NCBI GenBank assembly: GCA_016715985.1
Contig: JADJXD010000001.1
Location: 1 to 64,000 of the forward strand
Origin: Saprospiraceae bacterium
GTDB lineage: Bacteria; Bacteroidota; Bacteroidia; Chitinophagales; Saprospiraceae
DNA length: 64,000 nt
Direction of reading: 5' to 3'
Part shown: positions 47,635-57,338 of the stretch, piece by piece
How positions within the stretch are numbered: position 1 is the first letter of the stretch
How the letters are laid out: each line of letters begins with the position of its first letter
Notes under the pieces: model-generated
What the model was told of the DNA's origin: nothing
What the model saw: the letters and a program-made list of their open reading frames with translations, nothing else
Databases searched by the model: none
Translations under genes and position numbers: made by a program

Positions 47635-48216
47635 TTATTTAGAAAAAGTCACATTAAATTTCAGTGTAACATCGTTGCCTGTTTTGACAGTGCCCAACAT
47701 GAAAGACGGAGGGCTCATGTCATACTCCTTCATACTGATTTTCTTATCACCGCTTACAGTAATAGTATTGTCGGCATTCATAACCGCATCAGCATTCAAG
47801 TCTGTTTCCAATGTTTTGCCTGCAATGGTCAGGTTTATTTTACATTTCAAAAGATATTTACCATCTTTTGCTGTAACTTTTGCAGACTTCAATACAGCAG
47901 TTATATCGGGGTGTTTGTCAGATTTTAATGCTTTGTATGCATTTTTGTCCATACCACCTTTACCACTTTTCAGCGTTTTAGCCGGAGTATTAAAATTCAT
48001 TTTGCTTACACCGGTTATTTTACCTCCTTCCATTTCAAAAGTTGCATCACTCGTAACTGTATTTGATTTCATTTCCCAGTCATGCATAGTAGAAGTTCCG
48101 GTTAAGACTAGTTCTGCTTTACTTGAAGCGTACCTTGTCTGAGACATCATAGCAGACACACTTAGAAAGCTTGTCACAATTATCAGAGTTACTGATTTTA
48201 AATATTTTGATTTCAT
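47635..48216 (-). CDS. YceI-family periplasmic protein
   Basis: 193 residues, signal peptide (LSVSAMMSQ). YceI fold: LVLTGTSTMHDWEMKSNTV, KMNFNTPAKTLKSGKGGMDK, KALKSDKHPDITAVLKSAKV, KINLTIAGKTLETDLNADAV and GNDVTLKFNVTFSK. Lies 35 nt before the porin gene and is probably cotranscribed with it. Confidence 0.85.
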   Translation of the reverse strand: MKSKYLKSVTLIIVTSFLSVSAMMSQTRYASSKAELVLTGTSTMHDWEMKSNTVTSDATFEMEGGKITGVSKMNFNTPAKTLKSGKGGMDKNAYKALKSDKHPDITAVLKSAKVTAKDGKYLLKCKINLTIAGKTLETDLNADAVMNADNTITVSGDKKISMKEYDMSPPSFMLGTVKTGNDVTLKFNVTFSK

Positions 48217-48605
48217 TATTTACAATTTTAATTTTATTATTGATTAATTACACCACAAGATTACGGGGCTTTGAATTTTAAAAATATGATTTATATTAGC
48301 AGAAGATATGATCTTGATTTACAACCAAGGAATTTAAAGTCCTGAAAAACTAAAAAAATACTTCAATTCGCAATGAAACTCAAATATCCGTCTGTAACTT
48401 GTTTTCCATGTTTGAACTTATATTGATTGCATATTTGTGGTTATTAATTCAGGATAGTTAAACTTATTGATTTACAGTTAGTTAATTTCAGATATCAAGT
48501 TAGATTTTAGTTCACTCGTAGAATTAATATAATGCTGCTTGGGTATGAAATAAAAAAAGCGCAATTTTGTCCATTAAAATTCTTTTATAAGAATCTATAG
48601 TTCAT
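48217..48605. other. Divergent intergenic region, 389 nt
   Basis: Plain AT-rich sequence between the YceI gene (minus) and ppk1 (plus). I see no ORF, hairpin or full promoter match; an imperfect CAATTTTG box at about 48562-48569 might be the -7 element of ppk1. Confidence 0.4.
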
Positions 48606-50699
48606 ATGCAGAAATATATACATAGAGATATCAGTTGGCTGTCCTTTAACTACAGAGTGTTGCAGGAGGCAAAAGACCCAATGGTCCCCCTTTTAGAACG
48701 ATTGAAGTTTCTCGCTATTTATTCATCCAATCTCGATGAATTTTTCAGAGTCAGGGTCGCCAATCACCGCAGTCTTGCCCGTGCTGATAAGACTACCAAA
48801 AAAAATCTGGATTTCGAGCCGGAAAATGTTATTAAAAATATACTGCAAATTGCCAATGATCAGCAATTGGAGTTCAGCAGGATATTTGAAAAACAGATCC
48901 TTCCGGAACTTAAAAAAAACGGTATTCAAATCATCACAAGGAAAAATTTCACCAAGGAACAGGTTGAATTTGTGGACACTTATTTTAATGAGTACATGTT
49001 GCCGTTCGTACAACCTGTAGTTTTGGTCGGAAAAAAAATAAAACCTTTTTTAAACAATGGGGCACTTTATCTGGCTCTCCACCTTACCAGTAAAGATATC
49101 CCCAAACCGATATCAGAATATGCGATTGTAAAAATTCCTTCAGATCACCTGAGCCGATTTCTGGAATTGCCAACCAAAGACCCCAATATCCGTCAGATTA
49201 CTATGTTGGATGATGCGGTACGTCACAGTATCAGACTGACTTTCCCGGGATATGATATTCTGGACTCCTATTCTATCAAACTGACACGAGACGCTGAATT
49301 ATATATCGATGATGAATATTCGGGCGACCTTATTTCGAAAATTAAAAAAAGTCTCAATAAAAGAAGTATAGGCGAGACTTCCCGGATGGTATATGACCGG
49401 TCTATGCCAAAACAATTATTGGATTACCTGATGTATGTATTCGATTTGGACAAACTGGATTTACTTCCTGAAGGACGATATCATAATAATTCTGATTTTT
49501 TCAAATTCCCCGACTACAATCTGGCTTCTTTAAAAGATCAGGTACTCCCTCCCATTCATATCAGTGATCTCGAAGAAAGTGAGTCTATTTTTGACAAAAT
49601 CAGAGAGAAGGACTATCTTATTCATGTACCATATCATAGTTATGATTCTGTAATCAAATTTTTTGAAGATGCAGCACGTGATCCGGATGTCACACATATT
49701 AAAATAGTTCAATACAGAGTGGCTAAGAGTTCAAAAATAATGAAAGCCATCAAGGAAGCGGTCAGAAACGGAAAACAGGTGAGTGCATTTATAGAAGTAA
49801 AAGCCAGATTTGATGAGGAAGCAAATCTAAAATGGGGTGAAGAGTTAGACAGAAGTGGCGTTACAGTTCATTACAGTATGCCGGGGTTTAAAGTTCACTC
49901 AAAAATAGCACTGATCAGAAGACTTGAAAACGGAAAGCCCAACCTGTACGCATACATGAGTACAGGCAATTTTCATGAAGAAACAGCAAAAATTTATTCC
50001 GATTTCGGTATTTTTACATCCGAGAAGAGCATGACTTCTGAAGTAGCAAGGGTTTTCACTTTTCTTGAAACCAAACAAAGACCTTCAGCACCATTTGAAA
50101 TTCTGGGTGTGGGTTTGTTTAATCTCAAAGAAAAATTTATCGAGCTGATTAAAAGAGAAATCAATCATGCTAAAAAAGGGAAACATGCTGAATTGACGCT
50201 CAAAATGAATAGTCTGCAGGATCAGGAAATGATAGATTTGTTATACGAAGCCGGACAGGCAGGTGTTCATGTCAAACTGATAGTCAGAAGTTCTTGTTCA
50301 TTAGTGGCAGGTCAAAAAGGACTAAGCGAAAATATCGAAGGCATTTCAATAGTGGACAGATTTCTTGAGCATGCAAGAGTATTTATTTTTCATAACGAAG
50401 GGCAAGATGAAGTTTATCTTTCTTCCGCAGACTGGATGGTCAGGAATCTGCATTTTCGGGTAGAAACTTTGTTTCCTGTAAACGATCCTGAAATCGCAAA
50501 AACAATCATCACTTGTATGCAGATACAAATGCATGACAATGTAAAGGCAAGGATATTAAATGACAAACAGGATAATAAGTACAGAAAAAATGTAAATGAT
50601 ATCGCAGTCAGGTCCCAGATAGAAACATATTATTTTATCAGACGACGCGAAGAAACCAAAATCATACATCTGAGATCCAATGAAAATCAAAAAAATTAA
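48606..50699 (+). CDS. ppk1: Polyphosphate kinase 1
   Basis: Makes long-chain polyphosphate from ATP. 697 residues. N-domain RDISWLSFNYRVLQEAKDP and SSNLDEFFRVRVANHRSLAR, middle domain with LNNGALYLALHL, and catalytic PLD-like domains: IKIVQYRVAKSSKIMKAIKEA, phospho-acceptor His431 in GFKVHSKIALIRR, STGNFHEETAKIYSDFGIFT, and a second His motif FLEHARVFIFHNEG. DWMVRNLHFRVETLFPV closes the family pattern. All catalytic parts intact. purB follows 11 nt after. Confidence 0.96.
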   Translation: MQKYIHRDISWLSFNYRVLQEAKDPMVPLLERLKFLAIYSSNLDEFFRVRVANHRSLARADKTTKKNLDFEPENVIKNILQIANDQQLEFSRIFEKQILPELKKNGIQIITRKNFTKEQVEFVDTYFNEYMLPFVQPVVLVGKKIKPFLNNGALYLALHLTSKDIPKPISEYAIVKIPSDHLSRFLELPTKDPNIRQITMLDDAVRHSIRLTFPGYDILDSYSIKLTRDAELYIDDEYSGDLISKIKKSLNKRSIGETSRMVYDRSMPKQLLDYLMYVFDLDKLDLLPEGRYHNNSDFFKFPDYNLASLKDQVLPPIHISDLEESESIFDKIREKDYLIHVPYHSYDSVIKFFEDAARDPDVTHIKIVQYRVAKSSKIMKAIKEAVRNGKQVSAFIEVKARFDEEANLKWGEELDRSGVTVHYSMPGFKVHSKIALIRRLENGKPNLYAYMSTGNFHEETAKIYSDFGIFTSEKSMTSEVARVFTFLETKQRPSAPFEILGVGLFNLKEKFIELIKREINHAKKGKHAELTLKMNSLQDQEMIDLLYEAGQAGVHVKLIVRSSCSLVAGQKGLSENIEGISIVDRFLEHARVFIFHNEGQDEVYLSSADWMVRNLHFRVETLFPVNDPEIAKTIITCMQIQMHDNVKARILNDKQDNKYRKNVNDIAVRSQIETYYFIRRREETKIIHLRSNENQKN

Positions 50700-50710
50700 T
50701 CCTTAATATA

Positions 50711-52042
50711 ATGCTGAAAGCCATTTCTCCACTTGACGGAAGATACCATCATAAAACTAAAATTCTTTCTGAATATTTTTCTGAATATGCACTGATCCGA
50801 TACAGGGTTTTTGTAGAAATAGAGTATCTGAAAGCACTCATCGCTATTCCCCTACCCCAATTGAAAGAAATTCAAAAATCAGACCTGGATGTTCTCCAAA
50901 AAGTGATACACAACTTTAATATGGAAGACGCAGCTCAAATAAAAGAAATTGAACGCACCACCAATCATGATGTAAAAGCAGTTGAATATTTTATAAAAGA
51001 CAAGGTTTGTAATACCAATCTGAATAAATATAAGGAATTTATCCATTTCGGACTCACTTCTCAGGATATTAATAATACAGCTTTTCCTTTGATGATTAAA
51101 GATGCCCTTCATCATATCATTTTGCCTGAATTGACTATACTAATCCATAACATCAATGATGCTGCCCATCTGTATCAGGGCATCCCGATGCTGGCGAGAA
51201 CCCATGGTCAACCAGCATCCCCAACAACCCTGGGGAAGGAGTTTAAAGTATTCGCCGAAAGACTTGAAGATGAAAAATTTATTTTAACCCACATTCGACT
51301 GAAAGCTAAATTTGGAGGAGCAACCGGGAATCTTAATGCACATAAAGTAACATTTCCGGGAGAGGATTGGATCAGTTTTGCGGACAAATTTGTTCATGAC
51401 TTAGGTTTGTACCGTTCTAAAAATACGACTCAGATAGCCCATTATGATGATCTGGCGGCTTTATTTCATTCTTTTATCAGAATAAATACTATCCTGACAG
51501 ATTTTTGCAGGGATATCTGGACTTATATCTCAATGGATTATTTCAAACAAAAAGTAATTCAGGGCGAAGTCGGTTCTTCCGCAATGCCACACAAGGTCAA
51601 TCCGATTGATTTTGAAAATGCTGAAGGAAATCTGGGTATTGCAAACAGCATATTCAGTTTTCTTGCTGAAAAATTACCCATCTCCAGACTGCAAAGAGAT
51701 CTTACTGACAGTACAGTACTGAGAAATGTGGGTGTCCCGTTTGGGCATAGTATTATAGCTTATTCTTCAATTACGAAAGGACTCTCCAAACTCCTTCTGA
51801 ATCAGGCAAAATTAGATGCTGACCTGAATGCAAACTGGGCCGTGGTAGCCGAAGCTATACAGAATATCCTGAGAAGAGAAGGGGTCGAAAGTCCATATGA
51901 AATGCTTAAATCCCTCACCAGAGGAAAAACAGAAATCAATGAGTGGGATATCAAAGAATTTATTGAATCTTTGGAAATTTCGAACGAATTAAAATCAGAG
52001 TTATTGGCAATCACTCCGTTTAATTATACAGGGTATTATTAG
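50711..52042 (+). CDS. purB: Adenylosuccinate lyase
   Basis: Removes fumarate from SAICAR and adenylosuccinate in purine synthesis. 443 residues. LSPLDGRYHHKTKILSEYFS at the N-terminus, TTNHDVKAVEYFIKDK, FIHFGLTSQDINNTAFPLM, ARTHGQPASPTTLGKEF and the signature GSSAMPHKVNPIDFENAEG with the catalytic Ser loop. The long E. coli-like form of PurB. Likely cotranscribed with ppk1. Confidence 0.96.
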   Translation: MLKAISPLDGRYHHKTKILSEYFSEYALIRYRVFVEIEYLKALIAIPLPQLKEIQKSDLDVLQKVIHNFNMEDAAQIKEIERTTNHDVKAVEYFIKDKVCNTNLNKYKEFIHFGLTSQDINNTAFPLMIKDALHHIILPELTILIHNINDAAHLYQGIPMLARTHGQPASPTTLGKEFKVFAERLEDEKFILTHIRLKAKFGGATGNLNAHKVTFPGEDWISFADKFVHDLGLYRSKNTTQIAHYDDLAALFHSFIRINTILTDFCRDIWTYISMDYFKQKVIQGEVGSSAMPHKVNPIDFENAEGNLGIANSIFSFLAEKLPISRLQRDLTDSTVLRNVGVPFGHSIIAYSSITKGLSKLLLNQAKLDADLNANWAVVAEAIQNILRREGVESPYEMLKSLTRGKTEINEWDIKEFIESLEISNELKSELLAITPFNYTGYY

Positions 52043-52052
52043 TATCAGTTAT

Positions 52053-53681
52053 TTAAATTCCTGATAGTGCGATTAATTCCCGGGTGTATTCAGACTTTGG
52101 TGATTTCAAAATATCTGATTTATAACCGGATTCAACAACATAGCCATCTTTCAAAACTATGATATAATCGCTCATAAAGCTGACTACTTCAAGGTCGTGA
52201 GAAATAAAAATATAACTTAAATTCAAATCTTTCTGAAGGTCTTTGAGTAAATCAAGAATCATCATACAATGAATACTGTCCAAAGAGGAAACAGCTTCAT
52301 CCAGAACCAAAACCGATGGCTTTAAAGCAATAGCTCTGGCGATACAAACTCTCTGTCTCTCTCCTCCTGAAAGCTGATCCGGATAGGAGTAGAATACTCT
52401 TTCATCTAAACCTGTAAGCGCCAACAGGCGAACAGCTTCAGATTTGGCTTCTGCTTTACCTTTAAAAATGTGATGTACCAGCAACGGCTCAGCAACAGCG
52501 TCTAAAATGGTCATACGAGGATTCAACGCACTGTAAGGATCCTGAAATATGATTTGTCTTTTTCGGGCAATGTCAAGGCGGCTATTTTTTTCATTTGAAC
52601 TTAGGATTTTATTCTTCAAATATGTTATTGTCCCTTTGAATGGTTCAATTAAGTCAACCAAGCTCTTTGCAAACGTAGATTTACCGCTACCAGACTCGCC
52701 TACAATTCCAATTGTCTGTCCCAATGACAGTTGCAGGCTCAAATCATTTAAAGCGAATACCCAATCAGTCGGGATGCCCAACCAGGACTTTGTTTTTGGA
52801 TAGCGGACTGAAACATTATCAACTTCCAGAGAAATCTTATTTACTTCTGATTTATTAAAATTAAATGGTGAATCTGAAAGACCTGACCTGGCATTCATTA
52901 ATTGTTTTGTATAATCCATCTTTGGGTTTGAAAAAACAGAATCAGTATCTCCTTCTTCCACAATTTTCCCATTATTAAGAATTATCACCCGATCGGCTAT
53001 ATTACGGATAAGTGTAAGATCGTGACTGATAAAAAGCAGGGAAGTTCCCGCTTCCATCACCAATGATTTCAACAAAATCACTATTTCATTTTGTAATCTT
53101 ACATCCAATCCGGAAGTTGCTTCATCCGCAATGATCAGTTCAGGAGAATTAACCAATGCCATAGCGATAATCAAACGCTGAGCCTGACCGCCGGATATTT
53201 CGTGTGGATATGCTTTGAAAATCCTTTCACTATCATCCAGTTTGACTTTTTGCATCCATTGAAAAGCCAAATCCAATTGAGTTTGTTTTGAAATGTTTTT
53301 CTGATGAAGTTTTATATTCTCAATGAGTTGATCGCCGCATCGTTTTATGGGATTCAAGGCAGATGATGCGTCCTGACATATCAGCGAGATGGAATTTCCT
53401 CGTATTTCACACAATTTATTTTCAGGAAGCAAGTCTAATCTCTCCTGTTTATCACCAAATGTTAAGTGACCGGTCTGAGCAAAATGACTTTTATCTTTAA
53501 TCAGTTGCATAATTGCCAGGGCAGTAGTCGATTTTCCGGAACCGGATGCACCTGCCATTCCCAAAATCTCACCTCTCTTAATCTGAAAGTTCAAATTATC
53601 TATAATGATCTTGCTGGTAGTCTTTTGATTGACAGAGACACAAAGATTTTTAACTTCCAATATATTTTCCCGGAGTATCAT
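52053..53681 (-). CDS. ABC transporter protein with two ATPase domains (peptide/nickel DppD-DppF type)
   Basis: 542 residues; two complete ATPase domains fused, as in YejF/GsiA. Domain 1 (about residues 1-255): Walker A GASGSGKST, signature ISGGQAQRLIIAMAL, Walker B LIIADEATSGLD. Domain 2 (about 285-540): Walker A GESGSGKST, DPYSALNPRMTILDAV, signature LSGGERQRVCIARAI, Walker B LVLDEAVSSLD. Permease and binding protein genes are not adjacent. Role: import of oligopeptides or similar. Confidence 0.9.
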   Translation of the reverse strand: MILRENILEVKNLCVSVNQKTTSKIIIDNLNFQIKRGEILGMAGASGSGKSTTALAIMQLIKDKSHFAQTGHLTFGDKQERLDLLPENKLCEIRGNSISLICQDASSALNPIKRCGDQLIENIKLHQKNISKQTQLDLAFQWMQKVKLDDSERIFKAYPHEISGGQAQRLIIAMALVNSPELIIADEATSGLDVRLQNEIVILLKSLVMEAGTSLLFISHDLTLIRNIADRVIILNNGKIVEEGDTDSVFSNPKMDYTKQLMNARSGLSDSPFNFNKSEVNKISLEVDNVSVRYPKTKSWLGIPTDWVFALNDLSLQLSLGQTIGIVGESGSGKSTFAKSLVDLIEPFKGTITYLKNKILSSNEKNSRLDIARKRQIIFQDPYSALNPRMTILDAVAEPLLVHHIFKGKAEAKSEAVRLLALTGLDERVFYSYPDQLSGGERQRVCIARAIALKPSVLVLDEAVSSLDSIHCMMILDLLKDLQKDLNLSYIFISHDLEVVSFMSDYIIVLKDGYVVESGYKSDILKSPKSEYTRELIALSGI

Positions 53682-53767
53682 CCTGCAAAACTACAAAAAG
53701 ATTGACTACTTATAGTTTACAATTAAGTGATTTATAAATTTAAAAAACATGGTATCATTAAACTCAA

Positions 53768-53855
53768 TTTCCCTTTATACTTATCATGAAATCCTTCGCC
53801 ATTCATGATTTTTTCTAAGATTTTTCTATTCTGCTGATTCTGGATTGTGACGATT
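53768..53855 (-). pseudogene. Remnant of the 3' end of a YdeI/DUF1801-type gene
   Basis: About 88 bases nearly repeat the last 90 bases of the intact gene ending at 54481. The minus-strand translation gives SQSRISRIEK, then, after a one-base shift, KIMNGEGFHDKYKGK, compared with SQSRISRIEKCTDKIMNGEG (then FHDAYKRK) in the intact copy. No more of the gene is present. The remnant and the intact end flank the toxin-antitoxin pair as direct repeats. Confidence 0.8.
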
Positions 53856-53934
53856 TGACATGTGTGTTTGAAATTTTTAAAACTAATTTCAAACTGAAGT
53901 TGTTAAATAAACAGTAATTAAACAACTTATTATT

Positions 53935-54138
53935 ATGTCAGCAATTATTATAAATCCGGATAAAAATAGCAGAAAAATTATTCTTTCATTGTTGGAAGAA
54001 TTAAACGTACCACATGGGATATTAAGAGATGAAACTGACTACCTATTAAGTACGGAAAACAATCAAAAAAGTTTAATCAAAAGTATCGGACAATTAAAAG
54101 ATAAGGAGACCCACCCATTCATTTTCCCAAAAACATGA
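53935..54138 (+). CDS. Type II antitoxin partner of a YoeB/Txe toxin
   Basis: 67 residues. The N-terminus MSAIIINPDKNSRKIILSLLEELNV is like small DUF2683-type or RelB/YefM-like antitoxins, with a predicted strand-helix dimer domain, followed by a toxin-wrapping C-terminus. Its stop codon overlaps the toxin start as ATGA (54135-54138). Neighbour identity is what supports the antitoxin call. Confidence 0.7.
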   Translation: MSAIIINPDKNSRKIILSLLEELNVPHGILRDETDYLLSTENNQKSLIKSIGQLKDKETHPFIFPKT

Positions 54139-54404
54139 AATATACTTGGGAAATAACTAAATAAGCAGAATCACATTTCGATTTTTGGATACAAACGAAT
54201 AACAAATCAATATTAGGAAGAATTCAGAAATTAACGGATGAAATTGATAAAAACCCAAGAAATGGTATTGAAAAACCGGAGTTATTAAAAAGAGACCTTT
54301 CTGGCTATTGGAGTAGAAGGATTAATTCTGAGCATAGATTCGTTTACCACATTGATGATAAAAAATTCAAAATCACAATTATTTCATTACGATTTCATTA
54401 TTAG
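54135..54404 (+). pseudogene. yoeB: Txe/YoeB-family mRNA endonuclease toxin, inactivated by a nonsense codon
   Basis: 90-codon frame starting MKYTWEITK, then TAA at codon 10 (54162-54164), then AESHFDFWIQTNNKSILGRI and the YoeB core: NGIEKPELLKRDLSGYWSRRI, NSEHRFVYHIDDKKFKI, and the terminal ISLRFHY. The catalytic Glu/Arg/His equivalents and the C-terminal Tyr are all kept, and there is no frameshift. The only defect is one base (for example AAA or GAA to TAA). A ribosome-dependent RNase in the active form. Confidence 0.85.
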
Positions 54405-54480
54405 AATTTGGTTGGAAGCTCAACAAGTTTTAATTTAGATGAAAATATGGCATTGATAAAATTGTCTGCATTAAAAGCTT

Positions 54481-55122
54481 CTACTTCCTCTTATACGCAT
54501 CATGAAATCCTTCTCCATTCATGATTTTATCAGTACATTTTTCTATTCTGCTGATTCTGGATTGAGATTGTTTGGGTTGCGAAAAATGGATGATGTAACC
54601 TCTTTGTTTTCCGGGAGTAAGTGCATAAAAAGCATCTTTTAATGCCGGTAACTCTTCAAATTTTTCGTGCAACTCGTCAGGTACAGGTTCCAGGCCTTTT
54701 TTGAATTCTACTTTGGCACCACTTTCTTCGATGGCTACTGCTTCTTTCACATATTCCTTGATAGTTTCGGATAAATTTGTAACCTGATCTACAGAAGTAA
54801 ACCTTATGATTCTGGCAGATTGTACACTTGGTCCTTGTTGTTCCAATATCTTTTTGGGATCAGTAAGCAAAACACCTTTAAAAAATCCAAATGTCACACA
54901 ATCTTTCAGTGCTCCGATGATGACTATATTTTTACCTTGATGTGTATATACCGGTACGCCCCATTTTATTTCTTCCACAAGATCTGTTTCTAGCATGATT
55001 TGTCTGACGTATTGGAGTTCCATTTGCCAGGTTCTGACTTTACATTTGTCTGTAGCATAATAGTCGCATCTACCGCATCCATCTGCTATAAAAAGATCTA
55101 CTTTTGGGTTTAGTGATGTCAT
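54481..55122 (-). CDS. YdeI/OmpD-associated family protein (DUF1801 domain)
   Basis: 213 residues, cytoplasmic. DUF1801 part: NPKVDLFIADGCGRCDYYATD, ETDLVEEIKWGVPVYTHQGKN, and KDCVTFGFFKGVLLTDPKKIL (about residues 1-120), followed by the YdeI C-terminal domain: VPDELHEKFEELPALKDAFYAL, TPGKQRGYIIHFSQPKQSQSR, RISRIEKCTDKIMNG. Function unknown; members have been linked to iron or stress. Three Cys near the N-terminus (CGRCDYYATDKC) are unusual and may bind metal. Confidence 0.85.
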   Translation of the reverse strand: MTSLNPKVDLFIADGCGRCDYYATDKCKVRTWQMELQYVRQIMLETDLVEEIKWGVPVYTHQGKNIVIIGALKDCVTFGFFKGVLLTDPKKILEQQGPSVQSARIIRFTSVDQVTNLSETIKEYVKEAVAIEESGAKVEFKKGLEPVPDELHEKFEELPALKDAFYALTPGKQRGYIIHFSQPKQSQSRISRIEKCTDKIMNGEGFHDAYKRK

Positions 55123-55291
55123 TCGCTGATAATATTTTGTTTTTCTGCAGCCATCAGGACTGAAATACCAGGAAATAATTACAACTTACTTATCTTAAAA
55201 AGTTTCCTTACATCAAAAGTAAAAATTTTATTAAAAAAATCCGTAAAACCAATTAATTTCGTAATTTATTTCATCTGTTAAAATACAAATA

Positions 55292-55753
55292 ATGACAAGA
55301 AAAGTATATACTGTCAATGTCAAAGCTCCCAAAGAAAAATGTTCTGATTTCATGCTGGGACTGACCGATAAAAGCACCTATGAACAATGGACCGCCATTT
55401 TTAATCCTACATCTACCTATGATGGTTCCTGGGAGAAAGGTAGCAAAATCAAATTTGTGGGTGTCGGAGAAAATGGCAAAAGGAGTGGCATGGTATCAAG
55501 GATTGCTGAGCATAAGCCGAGTGAATATGTGTCCATTGAACATTACGGACTCTTTGAAGATGATGTAGAAATCGTCGAAGGTCCACAAGTGGAAAGCTGG
55601 GCTGGTGGACAAGAAAACTATCACTTCCAAACCGAAGGAGATACCACCGGTATCACCGTAGAAGTGGATGTGACCGAAGACCATGAAAACTGGTTTGACG
55701 AAAATTTTCCTTTGGCCTTAGAGAAACTGAAGGAAGTCATTGAAAAGTCATAA
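55292..55753 (+). CDS. SRPBCC/START-like domain protein
   Basis: 153 residues. Helix-grip fold of the AHSA1/polyketide-cyclase kind: AVNVKAPKEKCSDFMLGLTDKS-like start (VNVKAPKEKCSDFMLGL), WTAIFNPTSTYDGSWEKGSKI, MVSRIAEHKPSEYVSIEHYG, and TGITVEVDVTEDHENWFDENF. Cytoplasmic; binds small hydrophobic ligands in related proteins. Divergent from the YdeI-like gene with about 170 nt between. Confidence 0.85.
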   Translation: MTRKVYTVNVKAPKEKCSDFMLGLTDKSTYEQWTAIFNPTSTYDGSWEKGSKIKFVGVGENGKRSGMVSRIAEHKPSEYVSIEHYGLFEDDVEIVEGPQVESWAGGQENYHFQTEGDTTGITVEVDVTEDHENWFDENFPLALEKLKEVIEKS

Positions 55754-56274
55754 ATAGTTATGATTCTGTTTAATTTACATTTTCTAATGCAGATAATTAC
55801 GTATTTCTATCTGATAAAAAATCAGGTATTTATACCCTTTTCTGCAATGTGGAATAGCAGGATTTTAGCGCTGTGATGGACTGGATGATAAAGATGATTC
55901 TGAAAATCAGCTTGATCGTTTTGAATCCGGAGATGAAGGGTATAATGGTCAAAATAATATTTTTCAAAATCTTGTTGTATAAACCATTGTATGCTGATCA
56001 ATTTTGTAATTTTGTATTATTGTAATTTAGCAGGATTAGAATTTTGGTTATGAAGCCCGGATGTTTGGTACTTAGATTAAGAGATAATTCAATTATTAAT
56101 AGGTTTTCTGATCCGTTTACAAACGTATCATAAACGTTTAGAAACGAAATTGATTAACAAACTTTCGTATTTTGATATATTTTATATGAGCTGATAATTA
56201 AGGAGTTATGAAGAGTTGTAGAAAAAGGAGTTTCGTCTATCATCAAGTTATGCGTCATATAAAATAGAAATCCA
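55754..56274. other. Gene-free region before the cassette-like array
   Basis: About 520 nt. No ORF or recognised RNA. The sequence GTTATGCGTCATAT at 56247-56260 is shared (with small changes) by the attC-like junction at 61895-61908, and both stand in front of a propeller lipoprotein gene, so 56247 is the likely left boundary of the array. Confidence 0.5.
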
Positions 56275-57327
56275 ATGAAAAAAGAGAATACGCCATTTTA
56301 CGGAATAAAATTATTTACAGGAATTGCGCTCTGTACTATTATGACATCGTGTAATGGGCAAGCGAATAATGGTGATAAACAAAACGTAATAAAACAAGAG
56401 AAACCAATTCATTTTCCAAATTTCAAAAATCAGATAAGTAATGTTGTAAGAGCTATATTTCAAGACAGCAAAGGCAATATTTGGTTTGGAGCGGAAGGGG
56501 GAGCGTTTAGATATGATGGCGATTCGTTAATTCATATGGATAGCATTAGAAGCGAATCAGGCGGAAGAGTAACAATTAAAGACATTGCAGAAGGTCAAGA
56601 TGGGAAAATCTGGCTTGGGCATACAGATGGTATTAGCAGTATTGATGGTACATTAGTGACCAATTATTACGAATCAGATGGCTTAATCAGCAATGATGTT
56701 TGGTGTTTAGAGACGGATGTCAATGGGAATGTTTGGATTGGGACAATAGAAGGGACATGCATATTTGATGGAAAAGGGTTCACTAATTTCGACCTACCTG
56801 AAGGGAAGAAAGATCCAACAGCTGGTGTGACAAGTACAAAAATGATTCGTAGTATTCTTGAAGATAGCAAGGGGACAATATGGTTCAGTACTAATGCAGG
56901 TCTAATTTCATACACAAATAAAAGGTTAAAGAATATTTCTGACGAAGTAGGTATTCAAACCAATTTTGTTAACAAAATAGTTGAAGACAAAAAAGGTGAA
57001 TTCTGGGTTTCGACTTCAATTGGACTTTTTCACCTCAAAGGGGATACTCTTACCAATATAACAGAAATGCATTTTGATGAAAGTAAAGCTACAAGTAGTA
57101 TAACAGAAGATTCAAAGGGTAATATTTGGTTTAAGATCGATCGTACTATATACAGATTAAGTGGAGATAAACTCACAGAATATCGCATAGAAGAAGGAAA
57201 TTATGGTCCGGTGACTTTTCAAATTTACGAAGACCGGCAAAGGCGACTTTGGTTTGTGGGGTATGGTGGAGCATATCGTTATGAAAATGACAGATTTATC
57301 AATATTACACAAAATGGACCTTGGTAA
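56275..57327 (+). CDS. Reg_prop beta-propeller lipoprotein A
   Basis: 350 residues, lipobox IMTSCN (Cys26). Blades of the two-component-regulator propeller type: AIFQDSKGNIWFGAEGGAFR, DIAEGQDGKIWLGHTDGISS, CLETDVNGNVWIGTIEGTC, SILEDSKGTIWFSTNAGLIS, KIVEDKKGEFWVSTSIGLFH, SITEDSKGNIWFKIDRTIYR, QIYEDRQRRLWFVGYGGAYR: about seven blades. In hybrid sensors such blades sense ligands, but here there is no membrane helix or kinase domain. Paralogue of the gene at 61923. First cassette of the array. Confidence 0.8.
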   Translation: MKKENTPFYGIKLFTGIALCTIMTSCNGQANNGDKQNVIKQEKPIHFPNFKNQISNVVRAIFQDSKGNIWFGAEGGAFRYDGDSLIHMDSIRSESGGRVTIKDIAEGQDGKIWLGHTDGISSIDGTLVTNYYESDGLISNDVWCLETDVNGNVWIGTIEGTCIFDGKGFTNFDLPEGKKDPTAGVTSTKMIRSILEDSKGTIWFSTNAGLISYTNKRLKNISDEVGIQTNFVNKIVEDKKGEFWVSTSIGLFHLKGDTLTNITEMHFDESKATSSITEDSKGNIWFKIDRTIYRLSGDKLTEYRIEEGNYGPVTFQIYEDRQRRLWFVGYGGAYRYENDRFINITQNGPW

Positions 57328-57338
57328 AAAATACGAAC

